Origin: a virus
Reading direction: 5' to 3' (one strand)
Length of the DNA stretch: 45,322 nt
IMG/VR virus record: IMGVR_UViG_3300032092_002150
Span: 1-45,322 of that record
Shown here: positions 1 through 5,726 of the stretch, piece by piece
How the letters are laid out: each line of letters begins with the position of its first letter
How positions within the stretch are numbered: position 1 is the first letter of the stretch
Translations under genes and position numbers: made by a program
Notes under the pieces: model-generated
Database searches by the model: none
The model's input: the letters and a program-made list of their open reading frames with translations, nothing else
Told to the model about the DNA's origin: nothing

Positions 1-1171
1 AGATCTTGATGCTGATTATTACATTAATGGTTACGGAGAACTTGCTGTTGTTGAAGCACTAAATCATGCTTTCTCTAATGGTAAAATAAAGGGTATTCCA
101 CTTAAAAATGGATGGTTGATTAATGCGATTCACATGTATCCAGCCTATCCACCAGAAACAGTTGGTGGGTCATACTCAATAGAATATGAAGATAGAGATT
201 TCATATTACCATCTGATGTATTGACTATTGAGTTAGAACGAGGATGTAAATTTAAATGTAAATATTGTTCATATCCGATCCTTGGTGTAAGGGGTGATAC
301 CTCAAGAACTGAAGAAGACATGTATCGCGAACTCCAATCTAATTACGATAAGTGGGGTGTTATAAATTACGCGATCGCAGATGAAACTATTAACAGTAAT
401 GTAGAGAAGTTAATAAAGTTTTCATCAGCTGTAAAACGATTGTCATTTAAACCAAATTTCACTGGATTCGTTAGACTAGATTTACTTTACAATAATACTC
501 GGGATAGAGAATTGTTGCTAGAGTCGCGCATCTGGGGACAATACTATGGAGTAGAAACATTCAATCATGAAAGCGGAAAACTGATTGGAAAGGGTTTACA
601 CCCAGACAAGAATAAACAAACAGCATTAGAAATGAGAGAGCTGTTCAATAAAGAACTTGGATTGTATGTATCAACTATGTCTATGATTACAGGGTTACCT
701 AGAGAATCTTATGAGTCGCTTGACAATACTGTAAAATGGTTTAAAGAAAATTGGATGGACCAGCATTGGGTGTTTTATCCATTGACAATACATAAAAAAA
801 TATCTGAACAAGATGGAGCAATCAAACTCTCAGCCATGGGCGAGGATTTATCTAAATATGGATATAAAGAAATCCCAGCGGAATTAGATATGGAAGATTT
901 TAAACATAATGGTGCGTATCCATATAGTGTTAATTGGGAAAACGAATATGGAAACAAAGACAAAGCAGTCGCTTGGTCGTCTGCAAATACTGGCGACAAT
1001 CAAAATGCATATCTAGATTCGTGGGATGTTTGGGGAGTTGCATCATATAGTGGTCTAGATATCCAAACCATTAGAAATAGTGCATTTACAAGGCAACATG
1101 CTGATGATCTTGTCTATAAAATTGCGCCATTTGAAAACCAATACATAAAAAAGAAACTTGCTTTATATTGA
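1..1171 (+). CDS. Radical SAM protein, 5'-truncated by window edge
   Basis: The reading frame is open from base 2 with no start codon that fits, so the gene begins upstream of the window. Counting from the TTG at 116, which I do not take as the start, a radical SAM CxxxCxxC cluster motif (RGCKFKCKYCSYP) has cysteines at residues 44, 48 and 51. It would bind a 4Fe-4S cluster and S-adenosylmethionine. The part before it (YYINGYGELAVVEAL, then an xPS-type linker) resembles the tail of the B12-binding-like domain often fused ahead of radical SAM domains; that is inference. Downstream are typical barrel segments such as MSMITGLPRES. The substrate is unknown. Similar genes are known as accessory genes in aquatic T4-like phages. 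The gene ends 15 bases before a late promoter motif, so it belongs to a separate upstream transcription unit. Confidence 0.85.
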   Translation, partial: DLDADYYINGYGELAVVEALNHAFSNGKIKGIPLKNGWLINAIHMYPAYPPETVGGSYSIEYEDRDFILPSDVLTIELERGCKFKCKYCSYPILGVRGDTSRTEEDMYRELQSNYDKWGVINYAIADETINSNVEKLIKFSSAVKRLSFKPNFTGFVRLDLLYNNTRDRELLLESRIWGQYYGVETFNHESGKLIGKGLHPDKNKQTALEMRELFNKELGLYVSTMSMITGLPRESYESLDNTVKWFKENWMDQHWVFYPLTIHKKISEQDGAIKLSAMGEDLSKYGYKEIPAELDMEDFKHNGAYPYSVNWENEYGNKDKAVAWSSANTGDNQNAYLDSWDVWGVASYSGLDIQTIRNSAFTRQHADDLVYKIAPFENQYIKKKLALY

Positions 1172-1185
1172 GCAATCAGGTATTA

Positions 1186-1193
1186 TATAAATA
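1186..1193 (+). promoter_or_regulatory. T4-type late promoter motif
   Basis: An exact TATAAATA octamer, the T4 late promoter consensus, lies in the gap after the radical SAM gene and 74 bases before the next start codon. Late promoters need a gp55 sigma-like factor, the gp33 coactivator and the sliding clamp; a gp33 homologue is encoded at 4689-4904. Position and orientation fit late transcription of the 92-residue gene and perhaps the lysis-like genes after it. Confidence 0.65.
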
Positions 1194-1267
1194 ATGATAC
1201 ACAGTGGGTTGAAGGATCCCAATAAAACCTTCATTACACACAACTCATAACACACAAGGAGTAAAAC

Positions 1268-1546
1268 ATGAGTAACTTGACCCCGTTCGAGATTCGCCTA
1301 GAACTTTTAAAAATGGCGAAGGATATGCTTTCCGAGGAATACTACGGTAAGCGTGAAGTAATTAGCAACGACTGGCAAACGAAAGTCGAATCTGCTAAAA
1401 TCAATGGTGGCACGATTCCTGATCATCCAGGATTCCCTGCTTATCCAGTCGAAAGCGATATCATTGCAAAGGCGCAAGTCCTAAATGGTTTCGTTTCAAA
1501 CGTCCCCCAAGATACAACAAAGACTATTAGCAAGAAGTCAACCTGA
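1268..1546 (+). CDS. Small conserved phage protein (92 aa), unknown function
   Basis: A 92-residue soluble protein with no membrane segment or signal peptide. The N-terminal part (LTPFEIRLELLKMAKDML) is a predicted amphipathic helix and resembles small proteins I associate with aquatic T4-like phages, where function is unknown. The ATG start is supported by AAGGAG at 1256-1261, six bases upstream. It is the first gene after the late promoter motif at 1186 and is followed directly by a hairpin terminator, so it can form a one-gene late transcript. The C-terminus is polar and Lys/Thr/Ser-rich and probably disordered. No catalytic motif is visible. Confidence 0.85.
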   Translation: MSNLTPFEIRLELLKMAKDMLSEEYYGKREVISNDWQTKVESAKINGGTIPDHPGFPAYPVESDIIAKAQVLNGFVSNVPQDTTKTISKKST

Positions 1547-1556
1547 TACGGGATCG

Positions 1557-1585
1557 GGAAGGTATGTTCACGCATACCTTCCTTT
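1557..1585 (+). terminator. Hairpin terminator after the 92-aa gene
   Basis: A perfect 10-bp stem (GGAAGGTATG at 1557-1566, CATACCTTCC at 1573-1582) with a six-base loop is followed by only three T residues, so intrinsic termination may be partial. It lies 10 bases after the stop codon of the 92-residue gene and before the ribosome binding site of the hydrolase gene. It could also act as an mRNA-stabilising hairpin. Confidence 0.6.
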
Positions 1586-1605
1586 AACTAATTAAGGAGA
1601 TAAAA

Positions 1606-2241
1606 TTGCACAAAACAATTTTTCTAATAATAACAACGATAGTATTTTCAATAACAACAATAGTGTTGGCAAATAACAACTCACTATTTCCTATTCGTGT
1701 AACAGCGGATCAATTAACCAATAAGGCTAGAGCGGAAGTAGAGTGTTTAGCAGATAATATATTTTTCGAAGCAGCATATGAACCAATCGAAGGTCAAAGA
1801 GCAGTGGGTATAGTAACCCTCAATCGTGTTCGTTCTGGGCAGTTTGGAAACAATATATGCTCTGTTGTGAAAGAAAGAAGCCATAGAACATGTCAATTCT
1901 CATGGTATTGCCAAGATCGCGAAAGATCTATGGCTTATAATAAAGAACGTCTTTTTTCTGATAGACAAAAAGATGTGTATGAAAAAGTATATAATGTGGC
2001 ATTAGACCTATATGTAAACTCTCATACCATAAAAGATAATACAGATGGTGCGCTGTTTTACCACGCTGATTATGTGAACCCAAAGTGGAATCATCTAAAT
2101 AGAACTGTTAAGATTGGTTCACACATTTTTTATAAACATGGAGAGAAGTATGCCCACCAACATGATGCAAAAATTAAATCTAGAATTGAAAACGAGCGAC
2201 AGTTTGTCGCATTCGTTCTTCCCTCTAATGGAGGATATTAA
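1606..2241 (+). CDS. SleB-type cell wall hydrolase, candidate endolysin
   Basis: A 211-residue exported protein. Residues 1-22 form a signal peptide or signal anchor (short basic start, long hydrophobic run ending VLA). Residues from about 45 match the SleB / hydrolase_2 family of peptidoglycan hydrolases: CLADNIFFEAAYEP holds the expected catalytic glutamate (E55), followed by the EGQRAVGIVTLNRV helix and the CQFSWYCQ motif at 96-103. It would cut peptidoglycan in the periplasm. Start is TTG, chosen because AAGGAGA (1594-1600) lies five bases upstream and the signal peptide begins there. With a signal sequence it may be a SAR-type or Sec-exported endolysin needing no classical holin. Small membrane proteins follow downstream, so this may be a lysis module; T4 instead uses the unrelated e lysozyme. 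Confidence 0.88.
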   Translation: MHKTIFLIITTIVFSITTIVLANNNSLFPIRVTADQLTNKARAEVECLADNIFFEAAYEPIEGQRAVGIVTLNRVRSGQFGNNICSVVKERSHRTCQFSWYCQDRERSMAYNKERLFSDRQKDVYEKVYNVALDLYVNSHTIKDNTDGALFYHADYVNPKWNHLNRTVKIGSHIFYKHGEKYAHQHDAKIKSRIENERQFVAFVLPSNGGY

Positions 2242-2722
2242 TTTAACTGTTGCAAAACAAGCAGTAGAGTGGATCTTTGAGGCAAACTTTGCCGAGGAAA
2301 GACCCTCATTATTAAACTTACTGATAACAAGTCCAGGTGGAGATCTTACAGCAGCGTTTGCTCTGATAGATGTTATACGTGGATCTGCGATACCAGTAAG
2401 AACAATCGGATTGGGACAAGTATCTAGCGCAGGACTTTTAGTCTTCACAGCAGGAACTAAAGGTATGCGTGTCCTAACACCAAACACTTCAGTTCTGAGT
2501 CACCAATACTCATGGGGTGCGTTTGGAAAAGAGCATGAACTTTTTGCTACGGTAAAGGAATTTGATTTAACTACAAAAAGGATGATCGCTCACTACAGAA
2601 AATGCACTGGTTTGAGTGAGATAAAGATACGCGAAACTTTACTACCACCCCAAGATATTTGGTTATCCGCTGAGGAAGCCCAAAAACTTGGATTGTGTGA
2701 TCAAGTAAAAGATTTAAAATAA
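2150..2722 (+). CDS. ClpP-like serine protease
   Basis: A 190-residue protein of the ClpP/crotonase fold. Visible family motifs: LLITSPGGDLTAAFALID (oxyanion-loop glycines), GLGQVSSAGLLVF with nucleophile S93, SHQYSWG with H118, and PQDIWLSAEEAQKLGLCD with D169, so the Ser-His-Asp triad is complete. ATG at 2150 is chosen because GGAGAGAAG (2140-2148) precedes it. The first 92 bases therefore overlap the end of the hydrolase gene in another frame, and the overlapped part encodes the first beta strand of the fold. ClpP homologues in phages can act as prohead proteases or as loose peptidases. No scaffold or capsid gene is nearby, so the role is open: head maturation, modulation of the host Clp system, or processing of another phage protein. 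Confidence 0.88.
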   Translation: MPTNMMQKLNLELKTSDSLSHSFFPLMEDINLTVAKQAVEWIFEANFAEERPSLLNLLITSPGGDLTAAFALIDVIRGSAIPVRTIGLGQVSSAGLLVFTAGTKGMRVLTPNTSVLSHQYSWGAFGKEHELFATVKEFDLTTKRMIAHYRKCTGLSEIKIRETLLPPQDIWLSAEEAQKLGLCDQVKDLK

Positions 2723-2723
2723 G

Positions 2724-2900
2724 ATGATGGATTTTTTAAGGTACTCTGGAATTTGGTTTGGCTTTGTTGTCAATCCATATCACTGGAGAATAAAAATAGA
2801 GTCGCCAACTGACGAATTTGACCACAGTGCACTTCACGGTATAGCAATATATCTTGGTCCACTTTGGTTTAGATTTATTATTGATGATGGCTCACGATAA
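2724..2900 (+). CDS. Small aromatic-rich protein (58 aa)
   Basis: This 58-residue frame begins MMDFLRYSGIWFGFVVNPYH and ends FIIDDGSR, with stop at 2898-2900. It starts one base after the ClpP-like stop codon and has no strong ribosome binding site, so translational coupling is likely. It is rich in Trp, Phe and Tyr with two short hydrophobic stretches but no clear full membrane helix. Dense packing and the following ribosome binding site (AAGGAG at 2899-2904) support it as a real gene. Function not recognised; it may be part of the lysis or accessory cluster. Confidence 0.65.
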   Translation: MMDFLRYSGIWFGFVVNPYHWRIKIESPTDEFDHSALHGIAIYLGPLWFRFIIDDGSR

Positions 2901-2911
2901 GGAGAAGAAAA

Positions 2912-3031
2912 ATGTTAGACACACTATTATGGGTAGCAGTAGGAGCTTTTATTGGTTGGAATTTACCTCAGCCATTCTGGGCAAAGGTGATTCAAGAAAA
3001 ACTTTCAGCAATGTTGAAAGGTAAACAATGA
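2912..3031 (+). CDS. Very small single-pass membrane protein (39 aa)
   Basis: A 39-residue frame starting MLDTLLWVAVGAFIGWNLPQ, with one hydrophobic N-terminal segment (residues 4-18), then a proline-containing turn and a short basic amphipathic tail (KVIQEKLSAMLKGKQ). AAGGAGAAG stands 6 bases before the ATG, a strong ribosome binding site. Its stop overlaps the next start in an ATGA junction. Size and topology would suit a pinholin-like or regulatory membrane peptide near the cell wall hydrolase, but no family motif proves that. Confidence 0.72.
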   Translation: MLDTLLWVAVGAFIGWNLPQPFWAKVIQEKLSAMLKGKQ

Positions 3032-3267
3032 AGATAGAAATTATTGTCGCTGCGGTATTCTGTTTCATTGCAATGATCGCTTCAGTAGCGTATTATCATA
3101 CGAAAGAGCAAGAAAATATTTCTAAGACCATGGCTTTGGCTATGGAAAGAGGTATTGACCCGATGGCAGTTCGTTGTTCTTATGCAGAACCCAATGATAT
3201 GGTCTGCGTAGCCTATGCAGCGTCGGGCAAGAGGGCTGAATCCGCTCCAATACTGAATAAAAAGTGA
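3028..3267 (+). CDS. Small membrane-anchored protein (79 aa)
   Basis: A 79-residue protein with one N-terminal membrane segment (residues 4-22) after a short basic start, followed by a soluble domain with two cysteines (RCSYAEPNDMVCVAYAA, about residues 50-65) that could form a disulfide if exported. The ATG overlaps the stop of the preceding 39-residue gene (ATGA), so translation is probably coupled. The motif of an Ala/Met-rich helix followed by a Cys-(8)-Cys loop is familiar from small proteins of aquatic phages with no known role. It is the last gene before the tandem terminators. It could be a spanin or holin component of a lysis cassette; that is inference from position and topology only. 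Confidence 0.75.
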   Translation: MKIEIIVAAVFCFIAMIASVAYYHTKEQENISKTMALAMERGIDPMAVRCSYAEPNDMVCVAYAASGKRAESAPILNKK

Positions 3268-3275
3268 AAATCACA

Positions 3276-3302
3276 AAAAACCCTACTTTTTGAAGGGTTT
3301 TT
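3276..3302 (+). terminator. Intrinsic terminator, first of a tandem pair
   Basis: AAAAACCCT at 3276-3284 pairs with AGGGTTTTT at 3294-3302 around a nine-base loop, ending in a T run. It lies 8 bases after the stop codon of the 79-residue membrane protein gene. Confidence 0.75.
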
Positions 3303-3327
3303 AGCTGAAAATGGTCCAAAAACCAAG

Positions 3328-3353
3328 AAAACCCTACTTTTAGTAGGGTTTTT
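3328..3353 (+). terminator. Intrinsic terminator, second of a tandem pair
   Basis: A perfect 11-bp stem (AAAACCCTACT at 3328-3338, AGTAGGGTTTT at 3342-3352) with a TTT loop ends in a T run. Its stem shares the CCCTACTTTT sequence with the first hairpin, which suggests duplication. The symmetric A and T flanks mean it could also stop minus-strand transcripts. It separates the late-type module from the host-promoter module that starts at 3366. Confidence 0.85.
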
Positions 3354-3365
3354 CACATAAAGTGC

Positions 3366-3394
3366 TTTACTTTAATTCAATAATCGTGTATAAT
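3366..3394 (+). promoter_or_regulatory. Sigma-70-type promoter (TTTACT-17-TATAAT)
   Basis: A perfect TATAAT (-10, 3389-3394) is preceded at 17 bases by TTTACT (-35, 3366-3371). It lies just after the tandem terminators and before two small conserved genes. Recognition by host RNA polymerase would make this an early or middle promoter. The expected start is about 3400-3402, which coincides with an ATG at 3401. Confidence 0.8.
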
Positions 3395-3424
3395 AGTCTT
3401 ATGATGATTGATAAAGGGAACGAA

Positions 3425-3661
3425 ATGACTGAATTTGAGAAAAACTGCTACGGTATGACTGAAGCCGATATCCGCGACCAATACATGAACTCTATTACTG
3501 CTCGCTTGAGTGGTTTGGAAATGGTTGCGATGGGTGTGTTGTCTGATGCGCAAGAATTAATGACTTTTGGTCATGATCAAGCAACTGATCAAGCTCGCAA
3601 AAACATTAACATCGCGAAGTTTATTCTCTGTGAAATGATGGAAGCAAAGGAAACTGTATAA
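3425..3661 (+). CDS. Small conserved phage protein (78 aa)
   Basis: A 78-residue soluble, mostly helical protein (MTEFEKNCYGMTEADIRDQY at the N-terminus, then a region rich in Met, Ala and Leu). ATG at 3425 is chosen because AAAGGGAA lies just upstream at 3411-3418, but an in-frame ATG at 3401 falls exactly at the expected transcription start and would add eight residues on a leaderless message. The stop overlaps the next start in a TAATG junction. It resembles small proteins of unknown role found in T4-like phages of aquatic bacteria. Being first after a sigma-70 promoter, it is probably expressed early. Confidence 0.85.
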   Translation: MTEFEKNCYGMTEADIRDQYMNSITARLSGLEMVAMGVLSDAQELMTFGHDQATDQARKNINIAKFILCEMMEAKETV

Positions 3662-4026
3662 TGACTAGCTGGGAAGAAATGTCTGTGTTGGAACAAATGC
3701 AATGCCAGTTCTGGGATATGTACAAGGATGCGTATGGCGTCCGTCCTCGTGGTATCGATACCACTAATTGGACTGAGGAAGAATTCATGGCTGAATTCGA
3801 AACTCTCGGTCGAGTCATCGAGCGTGAAGAGATTGCTCGCAAGGAAGCTGAAGCAGAAGCCACTGCCAAATTTGAGCAGCATGTTACCAACACAATTTGT
3901 ATGGGTGCGAGGGATCGGGCAACTGCTCTCCGCTGGATTATGGATGCCAGTCAAGCAGATGGCGACTGGGAATACTTCTGTTTCCTCAATGGTTTGCCTT
4001 ATGGATATTTTCGGGAAGCAGCATAA
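3661..4026 (+). CDS. Conserved phage protein (121 aa), unknown function
   Basis: A 121-residue soluble protein. It has an N-terminal conserved-looking block (MQCQFWDMYKDAYGVRPRG, about residues 13-31), a long charged helix rich in Glu, Ala and Arg (about 42-75, coiled-coil-like), and an aromatic C-terminal block (WEYFCFLNGLPYGYF). The FWDMYKDAYGVRPRG block is one I associate with uncharacterised proteins of many tailed phages. It overlaps the preceding gene by one base (TAATG) and is co-transcribed from the promoter at 3366. No catalytic motif or membrane segment is visible. Confidence 0.85.
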   Translation: MTSWEEMSVLEQMQCQFWDMYKDAYGVRPRGIDTTNWTEEEFMAEFETLGRVIEREEIARKEAEAEATAKFEQHVTNTICMGARDRATALRWIMDASQADGDWEYFCFLNGLPYGYFREAA

Positions 4027-4038
4027 TCTTGGTAATGC

Positions 4039-4067
4039 TTGACATTAATTCATGATTGGGGTATAAT
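4039..4067 (+). promoter_or_regulatory. Consensus sigma-70 promoter (TTGACA-17-TATAAT)
   Basis: Both hexamers match the bacterial consensus exactly: TTGACA at 4039-4044 and TATAAT at 4062-4067, with the optimal 17-base spacer. It lies in the 47-base gap between two small genes and would drive the operon leading to gp33, gp59 and perhaps gp32. The expected start at about 4073-4075 coincides with the ATG at 4074. Confidence 0.92.
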
Positions 4068-4073
4068 TATACT

Positions 4074-4409
4074 ATGATTCTTATACATACACATATTCCA
4101 AAGGCGAAGAAGCGCAAGCCTACTAAAAAACAGCGTGAGTTGCAAGCATCTTGGGAAGCCATGCTTGCTAAGTATCCAACTAAATCTTTGCCGAAGAATG
4201 TGGCTATGCCAAAACCACAGCCAGCATATCATCGCGAGACTGTTAGACATCCTAGTCTTAACAGTGGGTTGGGTAATGCTACTCTGAAACCTTCTAAGGT
4301 GTACACTGGTACTTTGGTGAAGGGTATCGCTACTATGCATAAGTCTAATGCGGTGCCTGTGTTTTCTAATGAAGAAGCTGTTGAAATTTCTAAAATGAGG
4401 AGAGGTTGA
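4074..4409 (+). CDS. Basic small conserved protein (111 aa)
   Basis: A 111-residue, strongly basic protein beginning MILIHTHIPKAKKRKPTKKQ; the Lys/Arg-rich N-terminus suggests nucleic-acid or ribosome contact, but no domain is recognised. The HTHIPKAKKRKPTKKQ opening is one I associate with small proteins of T4-like aquatic phages, which supports ATG 4074 as the true start. That start lies six bases after the -10 box, so the message would be essentially leaderless. It is the first gene of the unit that continues to gp33 and gp59, consistent with early expression. Confidence 0.82.
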   Translation: MILIHTHIPKAKKRKPTKKQRELQASWEAMLAKYPTKSLPKNVAMPKPQPAYHRETVRHPSLNSGLGNATLKPSKVYTGTLVKGIATMHKSNAVPVFSNEEAVEISKMRRG

Positions 4410-4411
4410 TT

Positions 4412-4696
4412 ATGGAACTACATGTTTCTGAGTATTATGAAAAGTTTTCTTTGTGTGCAATTGATCGTGATTTGCCAGCACTAGTGCGTTTACGCAATTC
4501 GTTGCTTAGCGATCGTCAAAAGATGGACTCATGGTTCGACAAATTTTTGGATAAATGTAACAAGAGAATGGATTCTTCCAAACTTGACACACCCGAGTGG
4601 AAGTTATATAATAAAAAGTCAGAAGAATATAGTGAGTTGAATCGCTTAATCGTTTCAGCTGATGCCTATATCCGAAAGGTTGAAACTAATGTTTGA
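4412..4696 (+). CDS. Small charged helical protein (94 aa), unknown function
   Basis: A 94-residue soluble protein, almost entirely predicted helix with many Lys, Asp, Glu and Arg residues (RQKMDSWFDKFLDKCNKRMD, then KKSEEYSELNRLIVSADAYI). ATG 4412 is chosen over the in-frame TTG at 4406 because GAGGAGAGG (4397-4405) sits six bases before it. The last eight bases overlap the start of gp33. Function is not recognised. Its place directly before gp33-gp59 suggests a part in replication or transcription switching, but nothing in the sequence proves this. Confidence 0.82.
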   Translation: MELHVSEYYEKFSLCAIDRDLPALVRLRNSLLSDRQKMDSWFDKFLDKCNKRMDSSKLDTPEWKLYNKKSEEYSELNRLIVSADAYIRKVETNV

Positions 4697-4904
4697 AGAT
4701 AGTGGTTCTTTTTCGTTATACATTGAGCAGATAGTGAAGGATAAAAAGTGTACGCATCTTGATGCTGTTCTTAAATACTGTGAAGAAAATTATATTGACC
4801 CACAGGATATAAAGTCTCTGGTCAGCAAATCGCTCAAACAAAAGATTGAAGCGAACTTTATTGAAATGAATTTTTTACCTAAACAAGCAAAACTTGATGT
4901 GTGA
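4689..4904 (+). CDS. 33: Late transcription coactivator, gp33-like
   Basis: A 71-residue protein resembling the phage late-transcription coactivator family (T4 gp33). It has an N-terminal FSLYIEQIV helix, a central helix with a CEENYIDPQD turn, and a C-terminal LKQKIEANFIEMNFLPKQ helix. Gp33 bridges host RNA polymerase (beta flap) and the gp45 sliding clamp so that gp55-bound polymerase fires late promoters. It is shorter than T4 gp33 (112 residues), as is usual in aquatic T4-likes. ATG 4689 overlaps the previous gene by eight bases, with AAAGG at 4675-4679. Its stop overlaps the gp59 start (TGATG). The gp33-gp59-gp32 neighbourhood matches T4, where 59, 33 and 32 are neighbours. The TATAAATA motifs elsewhere in the window are its expected targets. 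Confidence 0.78.
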   Translation: MFEDSGSFSLYIEQIVKDKKCTHLDAVLKYCEENYIDPQDIKSLVSKSLKQKIEANFIEMNFLPKQAKLDV

Positions 4905-5509
4905 TGGATGGATTTAAAGCATACAAATATTACATTGCTGTAAAGTTACACTTTACTACCAATAGTTTTGATGTGTTCGTTAACCCAAATGTAAAAGGAA
5001 GTCGTGATGTTTTTGAGTCTAGAAATGATCGTAGAATATTTGAGAATCTTGCGAGAAGGTTTGATAAAGACTTTGATCTCATACAGTTCTATGTTGCAAA
5101 CTTTGCTTATGGTCATGATGCCACAGTATATTCCCTTGGTGAGTCGGATCGCAATCTAACTCTTTGGCAAAAACGTAAACAATCAATTACTCAAGTGTTT
5201 CAAGCAGACTGTAATACAATTATTCTTCATATGGAAAAATCTAAGCTGAAAAGCGTTGATCTATTTGAAGCAAAGATTCCTGAATTACTCAAACTCTATC
5301 TGGGTGGACATATATCCATTGAGAGTATGTGTATTTTGGAAAAACTCTATGGTTATCTTGATTCTTGGAAAGCAAATACAAACTTGCTTTGGGAACAAGA
5401 ATACCGTAGAATATGTAAGTGTGGACCTTTCGTTAAATACGATGCCACAAAAATCGACTTAATCAATTCTAATTTTAAATCGGAACTAGAAGAGTTACAA
5501 AATGGCTAA
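4904..5509 (+). CDS. 59: Helicase loader gp59-like
   Basis: A 201-residue protein matching the T4 gp59 family, which loads the gp41 replicative helicase onto gp32-coated forked DNA. Support: the N-terminal FKAYKYYIAVKLHFT block, the mid-protein FYVANFAYGHDATVYSLGE block, the WQKRKQSITQVFQ segment, and the C-terminal KLYLGGHISIESMCILEKL helix, in the order seen in the family; length is close to T4 gp59 (217). ATG 4904 overlaps the gp33 stop (TGATG), indicating coupled translation. It sits two genes before gp32, its known physical partner. No Cys ligand set or ATPase motif is present, as expected for a loader without enzymatic activity. Confidence 0.82.
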   Translation: MDGFKAYKYYIAVKLHFTTNSFDVFVNPNVKGSRDVFESRNDRRIFENLARRFDKDFDLIQFYVANFAYGHDATVYSLGESDRNLTLWQKRKQSITQVFQADCNTIILHMEKSKLKSVDLFEAKIPELLKLYLGGHISIESMCILEKLYGYLDSWKANTNLLWEQEYRRICKCGPFVKYDATKIDLINSNFKSELEELQNG

Positions 5510-5702
5510 GACGAGGAAGTTAAATCATCGGGACATTGATGATGATTTTCAAAGAAAGAAGCATCCGAGCAAACAGCAAGGTATGCGTATTATAAATAGA
5601 TGGGTCGAGGAAGACTATGATGATGGATATCTAGATGATGAAGATGATGAAGACACACTACCTTCTAAGACACATACATTTAAACAAAAATTTATACTTT
5701 AA
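5502..5702 (+). CDS. Small acidic protein between gp59 and gp32 (66 aa)
   Basis: A 66-residue protein with a basic N-terminal half (KTRKLNHRDIDDDFQRKKHP) and a highly acidic C-terminal half (a run of Asp and Glu around residues 38-51). It overlaps gp59 by eight bases. No family is recognised; in T4 the small gene dsbA occupies the comparable place before gene 32, but no similarity is claimed. The acidic tail could imitate DNA or the gp32 C-terminus. A TATAAATA motif lies inside its coding sequence at 5591, so late transcripts for gp32 may begin within it. Confidence 0.8.
   Translation: MAKTRKLNHRDIDDDFQRKKHPSKQQGMRIINRWVEEDYDDGYLDDEDDEDTLPSKTHTFKQKFIL
5591..5598 (+). promoter_or_regulatory. 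Candidate late promoter inside the small acidic gene
   Basis: An exact TATAAATA lies within the coding sequence 129 bases before the gp32 start. In T4, gene 32 has several promoters including a late one, so late expression from here is plausible. The motif encodes ordinary residues (IIN), so it could be chance. Confidence 0.4.
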
Positions 5703-5726
5703 CATACTTTAAACAAAGGAAATACG

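Noticed and set aside
1210-1233. TGAAGG ... CCTTCA inverted repeat upstream of the 92-residue gene
   Set aside because: Only six pairs with a 12-base loop and no T run; too weak to call a terminator or riboswitch.
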